Shown here piece by piece: positions 26,694 to 36,008 of a DNA stretch of 64,000 nt. Both the position numbers and the translations under genes were made by a program. This stretch comes from Gammaproteobacteria bacterium (GTDB lineage: Bacteria; Pseudomonadota; Gammaproteobacteria; Pseudomonadales; Azotimanducaceae), in contig REEU01000157.1 in NCBI GenBank assembly GCA_007694905.1, positions 1-64,000 on the forward strand. Direction: 5' to 3'. The stretch's first letter is position 1; each line of letters starts with the position of its first letter. The notes under the pieces were generated by a model, which saw nothing but the letters and a program-made list of their open reading frames with translations, was not told the origin of the DNA and ran no database searches.

Positions 26694-27692
26694 CTAAGGT
26701 AAGGGGTCCGCGTGGATCATGGGTTTGCCGGGATCGACGGTGGTCTGACCCCAGCTCAGCGTCAGACCAAAGTAACCCTTTGATCCAAGGGCGTTCAAGG
26801 CCTCGAGCTGCATGCTGTGGACGTCAATCAAATCAATGACTTGATTTGGTCCGACCCCTTTGTTTCTTTGTTTCAGGCCGAACAGCCCCAGCAGGCCTGT
26901 CGCGAGCAGCGTCAGGAAGCCCGGCTCCGGGACCGCGGCGACATCGCCGGGACGCACGGCCCAGACAAGCAACTCCGAAGTCTTGAGGCTCGACGACTGC
27001 AACCCGGCGTTGTCGAAGCGGAAGTCCCATGCGCCCGTCGTCACACCATCCAACACGAAGTCCACCGAGGTCCAATACCGTCCCACTTGGATACTCGAGA
27101 ACTCCGCGGTGTTGTGAAGGCCCCAGCCCGTTTGGGCGATACATGATTCCGGTGACTCATCGTTCGGCTCGCAAAACCCAAGGTTGCCCAGGTTCACGTA
27201 GAACATGTGCCCCATTTCCGAGACCGGATTGCCATCGCCGTCGCGCCAGCCGCCGTCGCTTCCGTCCGTCGTCGTCCTGGCGTAGCCGAAATCGATGCTC
27301 GCGTCATTGGCAATGAAATCCGCGGTGAATTCATCGCCGTTGACCGGCGCGAGTAGCGGCAGCCTCCAGTCGTCGAATCCGAGATGACTGGCATCGTTCA
27401 TGGCGGCGATCCAGTCGTTTGCCGTGAACCAGGTCATTGTTCCGTCTGCATCGATGCTATCCACACCGAAGGTTTCGGTGCCCGCCAGATTTGCATCGGC
27501 GAGCCAGGTGATGTCCAGCACCGTGTCATAGAAGGCATCAGCGTTACCGTCGCCGGTCAGGTCACGGCCCAACAGCGTCTCTTCCCAGGTGCCCTGACCG
27601 GCGATGGGCATGGCCTGTCCCAGCAGCGGGACGATCAACAGTCCGCCCAGAAGCAGGCCTCGATGCACGTTGCTGTGTGCTGCCATGTTCAT
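26694..27692 (-). CDS. DUF1566-like PEP-CTERM protein with an abnormal C-terminal extension
   Basis: 332 residues. A signal peptide is followed by a domain resembling DUF1566/Lcl: FDDWRLPLLAPVNGDEF, then RYWTSVDF and AWDFRFDNAG, ending LLVWAVRPGD. Then comes a PEP-CTERM sorting signal: VPEP (254-257), a hydrophobic helix and the basic KQRNK (274-278). Normally the protein ends there, where exosortase-type machinery would process it. Here translation continues about 54 residues (NQVIDLIDVHS...). That tail is encoded by inverted repeats and GGTC(T/C)GACCCC motifs, as if a short repeat had removed the original stop. The gene is downstream of the large lipoprotein, 42 bp away. Confidence 0.85.
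   Translation of the reverse strand: MNMAAHSNVHRGLLLGGLLIVPLLGQAMPIAGQGTWEETLLGRDLTGDGNADAFYDTVLDITWLADANLAGTETFGVDSIDADGTMTWFTANDWIAAMNDASHLGFDDWRLPLLAPVNGDEFTADFIANDASIDFGYARTTTDGSDGGWRDGDGNPVSEMGHMFYVNLGNLGFCEPNDESPESCIAQTGWGLHNTAEFSSIQVGRYWTSVDFVLDGVTTGAWDFRFDNAGLQSSSLKTSELLVWAVRPGDVAAVPEPGFLTLLATGLLGLFGLKQRNKGVGPNQVIDLIDVHSMQLEALNALGSKGYFGLTLSWGQTTVDPGKPMIHADPLP
26741..26858. repeat. Short structured repeat at the 3' end of the PEP-CTERM gene
   Basis: Two perfect hairpins: tggtctgac/gtcagacca (26741-26749 with 26761-26769) and caaatcaa/ttgatttg with a 4-nt loop (26829-26848). The motif ggtctgacccc (26742-26752) recurs as ggtccgacccc (26848-26858), which falls exactly where the PEP-CTERM protein should end. 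This looks like a mobile or dispersed non-coding repeat. Copy number elsewhere in the genome is not known. Confidence 0.5.
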
Positions 27693-27734
27693 GTCCTCCC
27701 CTCGAGATTGTTGTGCGCGTACGTCCTCGCCGCA

Positions 27735-30700
27735 TCAATCGTCGTCGATGCGGCGGGCTCGTAGGATGCGATTGGCGCCGAGCCGGAACGCGATGCTTCG
27801 CCCGTCGGCGGACATCCGTGGTTCGCGAATGTTCAGGCTCTGGTCCACGCCTGCGATGAAGAAGGCCGAGGAGAGACCCTCCGTGCTGCCGTCTGCCAGC
27901 GAGCGAACGCGCAACTCGGGTGCGATGCCGGTGAACTGGCCGCACTCGTCTGCGAAGACTTCTGCCTGCCAGGCGAAGGTATTGCCTGCAGCGCTCAGCA
28001 TGCCCTGGCGGGCGCCGATCTTGAGGATGGAGTCCTCATCGCAGGGCGCACCGTCTTCCTCCGTCAACTGCGTCAGTTCGCCGCTCGCCTGCGACCACCT
28101 GAACACCTGCCTGGCGTTCGGGTCGGTGTTCGGGCCGAGGTTGGTGGCGTTGCTGCTGAACACCACGTCCCGGCCACCCCGGGCGAAGCGACCGAGAATC
28201 GTTTCGCCGTTCGGCGCGCTACCGTCGTCCACGCTGGTGATCCAGGTGCGTCCATCGGTCTCCAGATCGATGACGACGTAATGGAAGGTAAACGGCAGCT
28301 CGGAGTCTCCGAGGAGCTGGCCAGGTCGACCGACGACCAGGGCGAGTTCGCCGTCTGCGGAGAGATCGATAGTTCGATCCGATGCAGCCTGGCCAGGAGC
28401 GAGATAGATCGGGCCGTCGGCGCTGCGGTCAATCAGGAAGTAGCCGCTGCTGCCTTCCTCGGTCAGATCGGTGGCGTTGCTCAGAATCAGCACCCGGTCT
28501 CCGCTGTGATCGAGGGCAAACCTGCCGAACTGGGCGTGCGCGGTGGCATTGGAGGGCTCGCCCTCGACGTTTTGCGTCAGCAGGTCCACCGCGCCGGTGT
28601 CACGGTCCCAGAGGTAGATCTGGTTGGCTGCGGCGAAGGCGACCCGCTGACCATCTCCGCTGATGGCGATGCGATTGGAGATCGCGACGTCCGCCAGCAT
28701 CTCCGGCCGCGGCATTCTCGAGAGCGAGCCGGTTTCGAGGTCTCGAACGTAGATGCGCTGTCCCGGCCCGGTGTCGGGCTCAAATCCTGCTGCATCAGCG
28801 ATGGACGCAAAGACCACGAAACGACCGTCGGCGCTCATGTCGGGCGGTGCCGTAGACGGCAGCAGGGCGTCAGCACCATCGACATTGATCGAATCCAGGA
28901 TGAATGACGAGTCCGGGGGATCCAAAGTCACCGGTAGCGTGACTTCGTCCGAGTCTCCTGCGTCATTGGTGACTGTAAGTCGAACTTGGTAGGTGGCCGG
29001 CAGAAGGTAGGCGTGTTCTACGATTGGTTCGCTCGAAGTCGTGCTGTTGTCGTCTCCGAAGTCCCAAGCGTAGCTTGCGATCTCATCCGGGAAAGCGCTC
29101 GAGAGGCTGGCATCGAAACGCACACGGCCCGGCTCTCCTGTCAGGAGAGCGAAGTCGAAGCGGGCGCGCACGCCCGAGGCGTCGACAGGTAGCGTCGTGC
29201 TGGCGCTGAGGCCGGCATCGTCCGTGACGGTCAGTGATGCTTCGAAGACACCTGCGTTTTCGTACACGTGGGTCACCTGAATCTGATCGGGTCCGGTCAC
29301 CGTCGGGCTGCCGTCACCGAAGTCCCAGGCATAGGCGACGATCTGATTGGCATCGGTGCTGGATCCGGCGGCATTGAAGGTGACTTCCAGAGGCGGCGGC
29401 CCGGCGGTGGGCGAGTAGATGGCCATCGCGAGGGGACCCGCCAGGGCTGAAATCGTGACGCTGGAGGTGGCGGAGAGTCCCTCGCTGTCGGTGACAACAA
29501 GCTGTACCTCGTAGCTTCCGGCCTCCGTGAAGGTATGAGTCACCGCGCTGCCGCTGTCGGTACTGCCGTCGCCGAAGTCCCAGTCGAAGGCTGTGAGCAT
29601 TGCGGCCCCGAAAGCGCTTGAGCCGCTGGCGTCGAATGTCACCGTGAGCGGTATGGGCCCGGACAGGGGATCGGCCGCAACGTTGGCAGAAGGCGGCAAG
29701 GCGTCACCGGCTTCGACGACCGTGATTGTGGTGGGCTGCGATAAGGCCATCCGGCCCGTGCTGCTGGTCACGGTGAGGACCACTGCATAGTCGCCGGGAG
29801 CAGCGTACTGATGACTGGCGGTGAAGCCGGTCGAGCTCGTGCCGTCGCCGAAGTCCCAGGCGTAGCTTTCAATGTCGCCTTCGGATGCGCCGCCATCAAA
29901 CGCAAACAGGGTGTTGGTGTCGCCACTGGCAGGATCGACGTTGAAGGCCGCATTCAGGGTTTCCACTTCGAGCGCGACACTGTCGCTGGCATTCGGGTTG
30001 GCGCGGCTACGCGCCGTGATGACGACGTCACCCGCGCCTTGTCCGGTGACGAGGCCATCGCTGCTGACGCTGGCGACCTCAAGATCGCTGCTGCTCCAGA
30101 GCACACCGGTGTCGTTGGCGCCTTCCACTGTGGCCGCCAGCTGCAGGGTGCTGCCGGTGGTGAGCGCAGGATCGTCCGGCAGCGTTATGGCCACCTCCAC
30201 GGCGGCCACGGCGATGTCATCGATGGTGGCTTTGCCAAGCGACGCGTCGCTATCGAAGGCTTCGACCAGAGCCTCGCGGTCGCTGCCCACGCCGAAGATC
30301 AGCCAGGCCGGAACGGTGACTTCGCGGCCTGGTGTCACGAAGGCTTCGCGATCGCCGCGATACCAGAAAAAGTTGTCCCCGGCGATATCGTCGATGCTGC
30401 GGAAATTGAGATCCTCGCCGGTGGCGACGAGAGTCACCTCGTCGTCGTAAAGGAAGGTGGCACCCGAGGCCGGTTCGAGAATCTCTACGTTGGGCGGGCC
30501 GACGCGCTCGACATCCACCTCGTAGGTGGCGCTGGACTGGGCGGGATCGTGTTCGATGAGAAACGTGCCGGATTCCGAGATTCCAGGACCAAGGTCCGTG
30601 CGTTGGCGTTCGTACAGGAAAATGCCGGTCAGCGGAGCGTTGTCGCCTTCAGGATCCGGCGTACCAAGGACCGGGATGCGCAACGCTGCTCGCCCGTCTT

Positions 30701-33029
30701 CGTTGGTGGTGGCCACCGGAAAGCATTCGGTGAATCCGGACTCGGCGGTGCAGGCGCAGTCATAGGTGGAGCTGCCTTGCGTCACGATCTGATGGGACAG
30801 CGTGGCGATGGCAAAGTTGAGCGGGTCGTTGATTCTGTCGCCGGCATGGACGAGTGACTCGCCGGTGTCGGCGGCGACGAAGGTCAGGTTGTAGTTGCGC
30901 AGGCGGGCTTCCTTGAGTTCGATTTCCAGCGTGCCGATGTCCTTGCAGAATTCATCCGGGGGCTGCATCGGCATGCGCCAACCTGACTGGTTGTTGTCGA
31001 ATTCGGCGGCCCCGCAGAAATCGGCCTGGTCGGACTCAACCAAGAAGGTGACGCGATACTGGTCGATGCGGTTGTTGTTGTTCCAGTCGTCGTCAACGGG
31101 GCGTTCGCTGCGGGGCAGTACAGCAGCGCGAAAGCGTCCATCTGCACCGGTAGTCGCGGTATCCGTGTTGGTGAAGAATGTGTTTGCCAGTCTTGCTGGC
31201 AGGGAGCGGAAGGTCGTCGTCGCGGCCCGCAGCGGCGCCCCGTTCTGGTCGACGAGGCGGCCGGTGATACACGCTCGATTGAAGGGAAGATCGCAATTGA
31301 CCCAGGAAAAGTGGCGCATCCGTCCCGCCATGTAAACCGTGCCTTCGAATTCGCCTGATCGGATGGCTTCGAGATGCTCCGGGGCGATGGGCCCGTTGCG
31401 GTCCTCGAGCCAGCCGAACTCCTCAGTCAGGCGCCAGTCGCCGAGGGGTTCGTCGTAGACCCAGAACGGCACCCGGATCCGATCCGGGTCCTCCACGTAG
31501 CCCGGCAGATGGCTGAAGTCGTCGCCATCCTGCAGCACGGGCCAGTCCTGCGGCTGCAGGACGAAACGGACGGTGACGTAGATCGGCTCGCCGTCCTCGT
31601 CGAGCAGCGCGCTGATGGGGCGGACGCTGCCGTCTTCCTGCACCTGCAGCAGGTTCACCGAGGCGAAACCGGCAGAGAACAGACCGCTCTCCGCACCAGG
31701 CTGGCGGGTGGCGAACTCACCGGGAAACGCGTCGGGTTCGGTCGTCGGGCTGAAGACGCGGGCGGAACCGCCGGCCAGGTTGAGCGAGTCGGGGATGTCG
31801 CGGATCAGCAGGTCGGCACTGGGTGTGCTCAAGGCCATGAAGCCCTCGCCAAGCGGGCGGATCAGCAGCGGCCGCTCGCGGCGGACGAGGAAGTTGCGCT
31901 GATAATCCAGTCCGTCCTCGGGCTCGAGTACCGCCAGCGCATTGCCGAAGCCGATGTGTTCGGTGGGATCGAAATCCTCGATCACCTGAGGCACAGGTGG
32001 GCGGGCCTGCAGCGAGACGATGCCCTGATCGGCGGGGATATCGAGGCGATAACGACCATCTGCGTCGGTGGTGGTGGCGGCGGCTTCGAGGCCGCCGGCG
32101 AAGGCGGTGACGGTGACGTTGGCCAGGCGCTCGTCGAGATCGTCGAAGACCACGCCGCTGACCGCGGCGAACAGGGGCTCAGCTGGTGTGTCGATAGGCG
32201 TGGTCCCGAAGCGCGGCGGGTTGGCTGCGGTCGGCAGCACGCAGCCGCGGCACAGCTCGCCGAAGCTGACGCTGCTGTCGTCGTTGAGGTAGTCCAATGA
32301 GATGCCGCTGTCGCCGATGACCAGGCGCTTGGGTCCGGGGGCGGAGGCAAAGCCCGCTTCCGGGTCGCTGCTGACCGTGATCTCCAGGATGTCGAAGCCT
32401 TCGTTGACGGCGCTGTAGGCGTACAGGCCGCGCTCGAAGGCGTTGTCCGCGCCCTCGGCGCGGGCGTAGAGGTACTCGCCTTCAGGGAGCAGGGCGAGGG
32501 CAGCGGCGCCGGTCTCGCCGTAGCGCTGGGCCCAGCCGCCGGAGGGGGGTTGATCCGTATCCCGGTCCTGGCGGGCGAGTTCGAAGCGCAGGCCGTCGGC
32601 GTCGAGCAGCCGGAGGGCGTCGTCGTCCAGTTCGGCGGCGGTAATCTCGAAGGTGGCGGTGAGCCAGGAGCCGTCGTCGCTGTCCGGCGTCAGCAGGAGG
32701 CGTTCGTCGTCATCGACTTCGATGCGGCCCCGCTCGGCGCCCATGGCCTCGAGGCCGAGGGTCGTGGCGTCATAGCCCAGCAGGTAGTCGCCGTCCTCGA
32801 ACAGGACCAGCAGCAGCCAGGGCCGGCCGCTGCCCGGGTTGTCGGCGGCACCTTCGAGGACCCACATCTCGCCGCCTTCGCCATCACCCAATTCAGGCGG
32901 GTCGGAGGGATCGCTGCCGGAGGGTGGGGCCGGAACGATGGGCGCCGAGACTGAGCGGCCGTCGGAGCAGCCGCCGACGGCCAGCAGCAGGGCGGTCAGC
33001 AACGTGGCGAGCAGGATCGGGGTGCGCAT
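27735..33029 (-). CDS. Giant lipoprotein with carboxypeptidase-regulatory, Big and PKD domains and a beta-propeller-like C-terminus
   Basis: 1764 residues. The start at 33029 follows GGAG. Lipobox LLLAVGGC puts the lipid on Cys21. In order: about 270 residues of unassigned sequence; a carboxypeptidase-regulatory-like fold (VSGVVFDD...TTTDADGRYRLDIP); a second such unit (CITGRLVDQNG...TTGADGRFRAAV); a Big-2-like domain (SSDLEVASVSSDGLVTGQGAG); four PKD domains, each with an AWDFGD or DWDFGD core; and a C-terminal set of PD40/TolB-like repeats with MSADGR, ISGDGQ and LSADGE. This is a surface or periplasmic adhesion/scaffold architecture. No catalytic motif is seen. It lies between the kinase and the PEP-CTERM gene on the same strand, and a repeat operator candidate precedes it. 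Confidence 0.9.
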   Translation of the reverse strand: MRTPILLATLLTALLLAVGGCSDGRSVSAPIVPAPPSGSDPSDPPELGDGEGGEMWVLEGAADNPGSGRPWLLLVLFEDGDYLLGYDATTLGLEAMGAERGRIEVDDDERLLLTPDSDDGSWLTATFEITAAELDDDALRLLDADGLRFELARQDRDTDQPPSGGWAQRYGETGAAALALLPEGEYLYARAEGADNAFERGLYAYSAVNEGFDILEITVSSDPEAGFASAPGPKRLVIGDSGISLDYLNDDSSVSFGELCRGCVLPTAANPPRFGTTPIDTPAEPLFAAVSGVVFDDLDERLANVTVTAFAGGLEAAATTTDADGRYRLDIPADQGIVSLQARPPVPQVIEDFDPTEHIGFGNALAVLEPEDGLDYQRNFLVRRERPLLIRPLGEGFMALSTPSADLLIRDIPDSLNLAGGSARVFSPTTEPDAFPGEFATRQPGAESGLFSAGFASVNLLQVQEDGSVRPISALLDEDGEPIYVTVRFVLQPQDWPVLQDGDDFSHLPGYVEDPDRIRVPFWVYDEPLGDWRLTEEFGWLEDRNGPIAPEHLEAIRSGEFEGTVYMAGRMRHFSWVNCDLPFNRACITGRLVDQNGAPLRAATTTFRSLPARLANTFFTNTDTATTGADGRFRAAVLPRSERPVDDDWNNNNRIDQYRVTFLVESDQADFCGAAEFDNNQSGWRMPMQPPDEFCKDIGTLEIELKEARLRNYNLTFVAADTGESLVHAGDRINDPLNFAIATLSHQIVTQGSSTYDCACTAESGFTECFPVATTNEDGRAALRIPVLGTPDPEGDNAPLTGIFLYERQRTDLGPGISESGTFLIEHDPAQSSATYEVDVERVGPPNVEILEPASGATFLYDDEVTLVATGEDLNFRSIDDIAGDNFFWYRGDREAFVTPGREVTVPAWLIFGVGSDREALVEAFDSDASLGKATIDDIAVAAVEVAITLPDDPALTTGSTLQLAATVEGANDTGVLWSSSDLEVASVSSDGLVTGQGAGDVVITARSRANPNASDSVALEVETLNAAFNVDPASGDTNTLFAFDGGASEGDIESYAWDFGDGTSSTGFTASHQYAAPGDYAVVLTVTSSTGRMALSQPTTITVVEAGDALPPSANVAADPLSGPIPLTVTFDASGSSAFGAAMLTAFDWDFGDGSTDSGSAVTHTFTEAGSYEVQLVVTDSEGLSATSSVTISALAGPLAMAIYSPTAGPPPLEVTFNAAGSSTDANQIVAYAWDFGDGSPTVTGPDQIQVTHVYENAGVFEASLTVTDDAGLSASTTLPVDASGVRARFDFALLTGEPGRVRFDASLSSAFPDEIASYAWDFGDDNSTTSSEPIVEHAYLLPATYQVRLTVTNDAGDSDEVTLPVTLDPPDSSFILDSINVDGADALLPSTAPPDMSADGRFVVFASIADAAGFEPDTGPGQRIYVRDLETGSLSRMPRPEMLADVAISNRIAISGDGQRVAFAAANQIYLWDRDTGAVDLLTQNVEGEPSNATAHAQFGRFALDHSGDRVLILSNATDLTEEGSSGYFLIDRSADGPIYLAPGQAASDRTIDLSADGELALVVGRPGQLLGDSELPFTFHYVVIDLETDGRTWITSVDDGSAPNGETILGRFARGGRDVVFSSNATNLGPNTDPNARQVFRWSQASGELTQLTEEDGAPCDEDSILKIGARQGMLSAAGNTFAWQAEVFADECGQFTGIAPELRVRSLADGSTEGLSSAFFIAGVDQSLNIREPRMSADGRSIAFRLGANRILRARRIDDD

Positions 33030-33085
33030 GCCGGACTCCACAGGATAGTCGTCGCCTGTGGAGATACCGGATCCATGCTGGAGAG

Positions 33086-33135
33086 ACTTGACGAAATTCC
33101 GAAGAAATTCCGACTTTCCTGATGCGCTGTCAAGT
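33086..33135 (-). promoter_or_regulatory. Candidate operator/promoter: 11-bp-period direct repeat and TTGACA
   Basis: gaaattccga occurs at 33093-33102 and again at 33104-33113, an 11-bp period. Flanking it is the inverted pair acttgac (33086-33092) and gtcaagt (33129-33135). On the minus strand the latter includes TTGACA (33133-33128), a consensus -35; the -10 17 nt later is poor (gaattt). OmpR/PhoB-type winged helices bind direct repeats of this period, and one is encoded immediately upstream. Confidence 0.55.
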
Positions 33136-33174
33136 CATTGAAATAGCTCTATAAAAGGTTCCAGATCTGACGGC

Positions 33175-35907
33175 TCAGGGTGCGCGTGGGGCAGCGCTGA
33201 GTGCGGCGAGGACGCCTGCATAGCGCTCCGTTTGCGGGTGGCTGTCGCCCAGGGTCTCGCGCAGGACCGGCACTCCGGCCTCGAGCACGGCCCGGGCCTC
33301 CTCGGTGTGGCCGATGGCCTTGAGCAGCTCGCCGTGCATGGACTGCATGATGGCGAGCTGCCAGTGATCGGCTGGCAGCGCCAGCACGGCGCGTTCGACG
33401 GTGCCCCGCTGCAGGGCCTCCGCTTCAGCGAAGCGCTCCAGCGAGCGGAGCACGGCGGCTTCGTTGTGGGCCGCGAGCAGGGCGTAAGGATGATCCTCCC
33501 CCATGACCTCGGCTTCGCGTCGGTGGCTCTCCCGGAACAGCTCCAGCGCCTCCTCGTGGCGGTCCAGCCAGGCGTAGGCGTCGGCGAGATTGTTCAGCAC
33601 CGTGCGTGTGTCCGGATGCATGGGGCCAAAGCTCGCCTCGCGGATCGCGAGCAGTTCCTGCCACTCGCTGAGCGACTGCTCGCGCTGACCGGCGGCACCA
33701 AGAATGGAGGCGCGGTCTGCCCGGGCGCCGAGGACCCGGGTGTGGTCGCCCGGCAGGGCATCTGCAAGTGTGCCGTACACCGCGTCGATATGCGCCAGCG
33801 CGGAGTCGTTCTCGCCGAGCAGGTACAGCGTCCCAGCCAGGCCGCGGCGGACTTCGCTGCTGCGCAGGTCGTCCTTGCCGTAGGCTTCCACATGTCTGCC
33901 GAAGACGTCCTCGAAGTGGGCCAGGGCGGCATGCAGTTCGCCGGCGTTGCGCAGCCACTCGGCACGGCGGCTGCCCACCGACAGGGCGAGCGGGTGCTCG
34001 GGGCCGAGCTCTGCGATGACGTCCGCTTCCAGCGCCGCGGCCGGCAGCACGGCGTCCAGGGGCGTATCGATCGCCAGCGCGCGCAGATCCACGAGTCGGG
34101 CGCGCAGCTGAAGTTCGGCGTCGAGGTCGGGGCGCTGGAGAACCGGCTCGATAATGCGTCGTGCGAGATCAGCCCGACCCTGCTCGTAGCGCAGGCCGGC
34201 GAGATTGATGCGGGCCTCGGCGGCCACCTGCCTCGGGTCACCTTCTGCATCCGCAAGCGCTGCGGCAGCCTCGAGATGCTCACCAGCCTCCTCATGGCGC
34301 CCGAGGGCAAGGGCGACGCTGCCCAGCGCCAGACGCATGGCCGCGGCCACCTGAGGCGATTCGGCAAAGCGGGTATCGATCTGCATGGCCGCCCGCCGCA
34401 CCAGCTCGCTGGCGGGCACGTCCGGATCGCCGGACACTTCCGGGCTTGCCTGCAGCAGCAGATCGCGGGTGAGAAAATCATTCACGGCCGCGGCGACGGC
34501 GGCCTCACGTTCGGCCAGCGCCCGCGCCTGCCGGGCCTCCAGCCAGAGCGAGGTGCTCACCGCAAGGCCTGCGATCAGCGCGGCTGCGGCGCCGAACATC
34601 CAGGGACGGCGTGCGCGCATGCGGGCAAGGGCTGCCCGGTTGGCCTGCTCGCGGCTGACCGCCTCCTGTTCCTCCCGGAGCTGCCGTTGGCGATCTTCGA
34701 GTCCACGCAGCCGCTCGGCCAGCAGGCGCGCGTCAATGAGGCGGCGGTCGGGATCGCCGTTGGCCGTGGCCGCGATGTCCTCACGCAACAACGGGTCCGG
34801 GACGTCTGCTTCCCAGCCCGCTGCCAGGGGACGCTTCAGGTCACCGACCACGAGCTGGTAGAGCATGACGCCGAGGGCGTAGAGGTCCGATTGCACCGTG
34901 GGTGCGTCACCGTTGGCCACTTCCGGAGCGAGGTACATGGGTGTGCCGCTGCTGGGATCCGCGTCCGGGTCGTCGGTCCGGGTGAAGCCCATGCGCGTGA
35001 TGCCGTAGTCGGCGAGGGCATCCGGTTGCAGCAGCCGGCCGCTGCCGAAGTCGGCCAGACGCGGCCGTGCATGTCCGTCAGCGTCAACGTCGAGCAGGAT
35101 GTTGGCCGGTTTGAGATCCTTGTGGAGTACGCCGACGGAGTGGGCGTCGGCGACCACGTCAGCGACGGCAGCGAGCAATTCCAGGCGTGCGCGCAGTGGC
35201 ATCGCCGTCAGCTGCTCGCCGGTCGTCGCCCAGTCCAGCAGGCTACCGGCGGCCACGTACTCAGTTTCGATGAAGAAGGGCGGCTCTTCGAAGTTCCAGT
35301 CGAGGATGTGAACGATGTCGCGGCGCTCGCCGAGGGCGTCGCGCAGCAGACGGTAAAGCGTGACTTCGCGGCGCAGCGCGGCGAGCTGCAGCTCGCTGCC
35401 GGCGAACTTGAACACCCGGCGGTCGTGGGTCTTGCTGTGCTCGGCCAGCCAGACTTCGGCGAATCCGCCGCGACCGAGAGCGTGCTCGAGGCGCCAGTGG
35501 GGGCGCTGCGGCACGGTCATTCCCGTGGTCAGCTCCAGCGCCGACGGGGCGTCGGCGCCCGCAGCGGTGAACACGGTGACTGGTGCCATCAGGCGATAGC
35601 CGTAGCCGTGGACCGTGCGGATGATGGCCTGCTCGTCGTCGCCCAGCGCCGCTCTGAGCTTGGCTACAGCCTTGGTAAGGGTGGCATCCGTGACAACGCG
35701 GCCGGACCAGACCTCGGCCAGCAACTCCTCCTTCGTCACCACTTCGCCCGCATGGCTTAGCAGCAGCTTCAGGACTTCGAGGGGCTTGCGCTCCAAGGGT
35801 ACCGCTTCATCACGGACCCGTAACTCCAGCGACGCGAGATCCAGCGTCGCATCGCCAAAGCGCCAGCCTTCGGCCGGCTGGCTCGAATCATGCGTTCCCT
35901 TGAGCAT
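33175..35907 (-). CDS. Winged-helix regulator fused to Ser/Thr kinase, TM helix and TPR domain
   Basis: 910 residues. Residues 15-108 form an OmpR/PhoB C-terminal-type winged helix (KPLEVLKLLLSHAGEVVTKE ... TVHGYGYRL). Residues about 138-400 are a eukaryotic-like kinase: glycine loop GRGGFAEVW, Lys168, catalytic HKDLKPAN (262-269), DFG (286-288) and APE (328-330), all intact. A helix at about 436-456 should cross the membrane, leaving the following 450 residues of TPRs on the other side. So one protein combines DNA binding, phosphorylation and an extracytoplasmic sensor-like repeat domain. It stands directly upstream of the giant lipoprotein on the same strand (145-bp gap), the most likely target. 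Confidence 0.92.
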   Translation of the reverse strand: MLKGTHDSSQPAEGWRFGDATLDLASLELRVRDEAVPLERKPLEVLKLLLSHAGEVVTKEELLAEVWSGRVVTDATLTKAVAKLRAALGDDEQAIIRTVHGYGYRLMAPVTVFTAAGADAPSALELTTGMTVPQRPHWRLEHALGRGGFAEVWLAEHSKTHDRRVFKFAGSELQLAALRREVTLYRLLRDALGERRDIVHILDWNFEEPPFFIETEYVAAGSLLDWATTGEQLTAMPLRARLELLAAVADVVADAHSVGVLHKDLKPANILLDVDADGHARPRLADFGSGRLLQPDALADYGITRMGFTRTDDPDADPSSGTPMYLAPEVANGDAPTVQSDLYALGVMLYQLVVGDLKRPLAAGWEADVPDPLLREDIAATANGDPDRRLIDARLLAERLRGLEDRQRQLREEQEAVSREQANRAALARMRARRPWMFGAAAALIAGLAVSTSLWLEARQARALAEREAAVAAAVNDFLTRDLLLQASPEVSGDPDVPASELVRRAAMQIDTRFAESPQVAAAMRLALGSVALALGRHEEAGEHLEAAAALADAEGDPRQVAAEARINLAGLRYEQGRADLARRIIEPVLQRPDLDAELQLRARLVDLRALAIDTPLDAVLPAAALEADVIAELGPEHPLALSVGSRRAEWLRNAGELHAALAHFEDVFGRHVEAYGKDDLRSSEVRRGLAGTLYLLGENDSALAHIDAVYGTLADALPGDHTRVLGARADRASILGAAGQREQSLSEWQELLAIREASFGPMHPDTRTVLNNLADAYAWLDRHEEALELFRESHRREAEVMGEDHPYALLAAHNEAAVLRSLERFAEAEALQRGTVERAVLALPADHWQLAIMQSMHGELLKAIGHTEEARAVLEAGVPVLRETLGDSHPQTERYAGVLAALSAAPRAP

Positions 35908-36008
35908 GGGAAGCCCCGAAACCCCGCCATCCTTATAGACGGCACGTTTCGAGTTTACCGCCTCCGGCGGCGATCACCAGCAGGCGGCCTACCGATGCCT
36001 CCCGGGGC

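Noticed and set aside
33232-35760. Plus-strand open frame of 842 codons opposite the winged-helix kinase
   Set aside because: It is antisense to a protein with complete kinase and winged-helix motifs and has no domain similarity itself.
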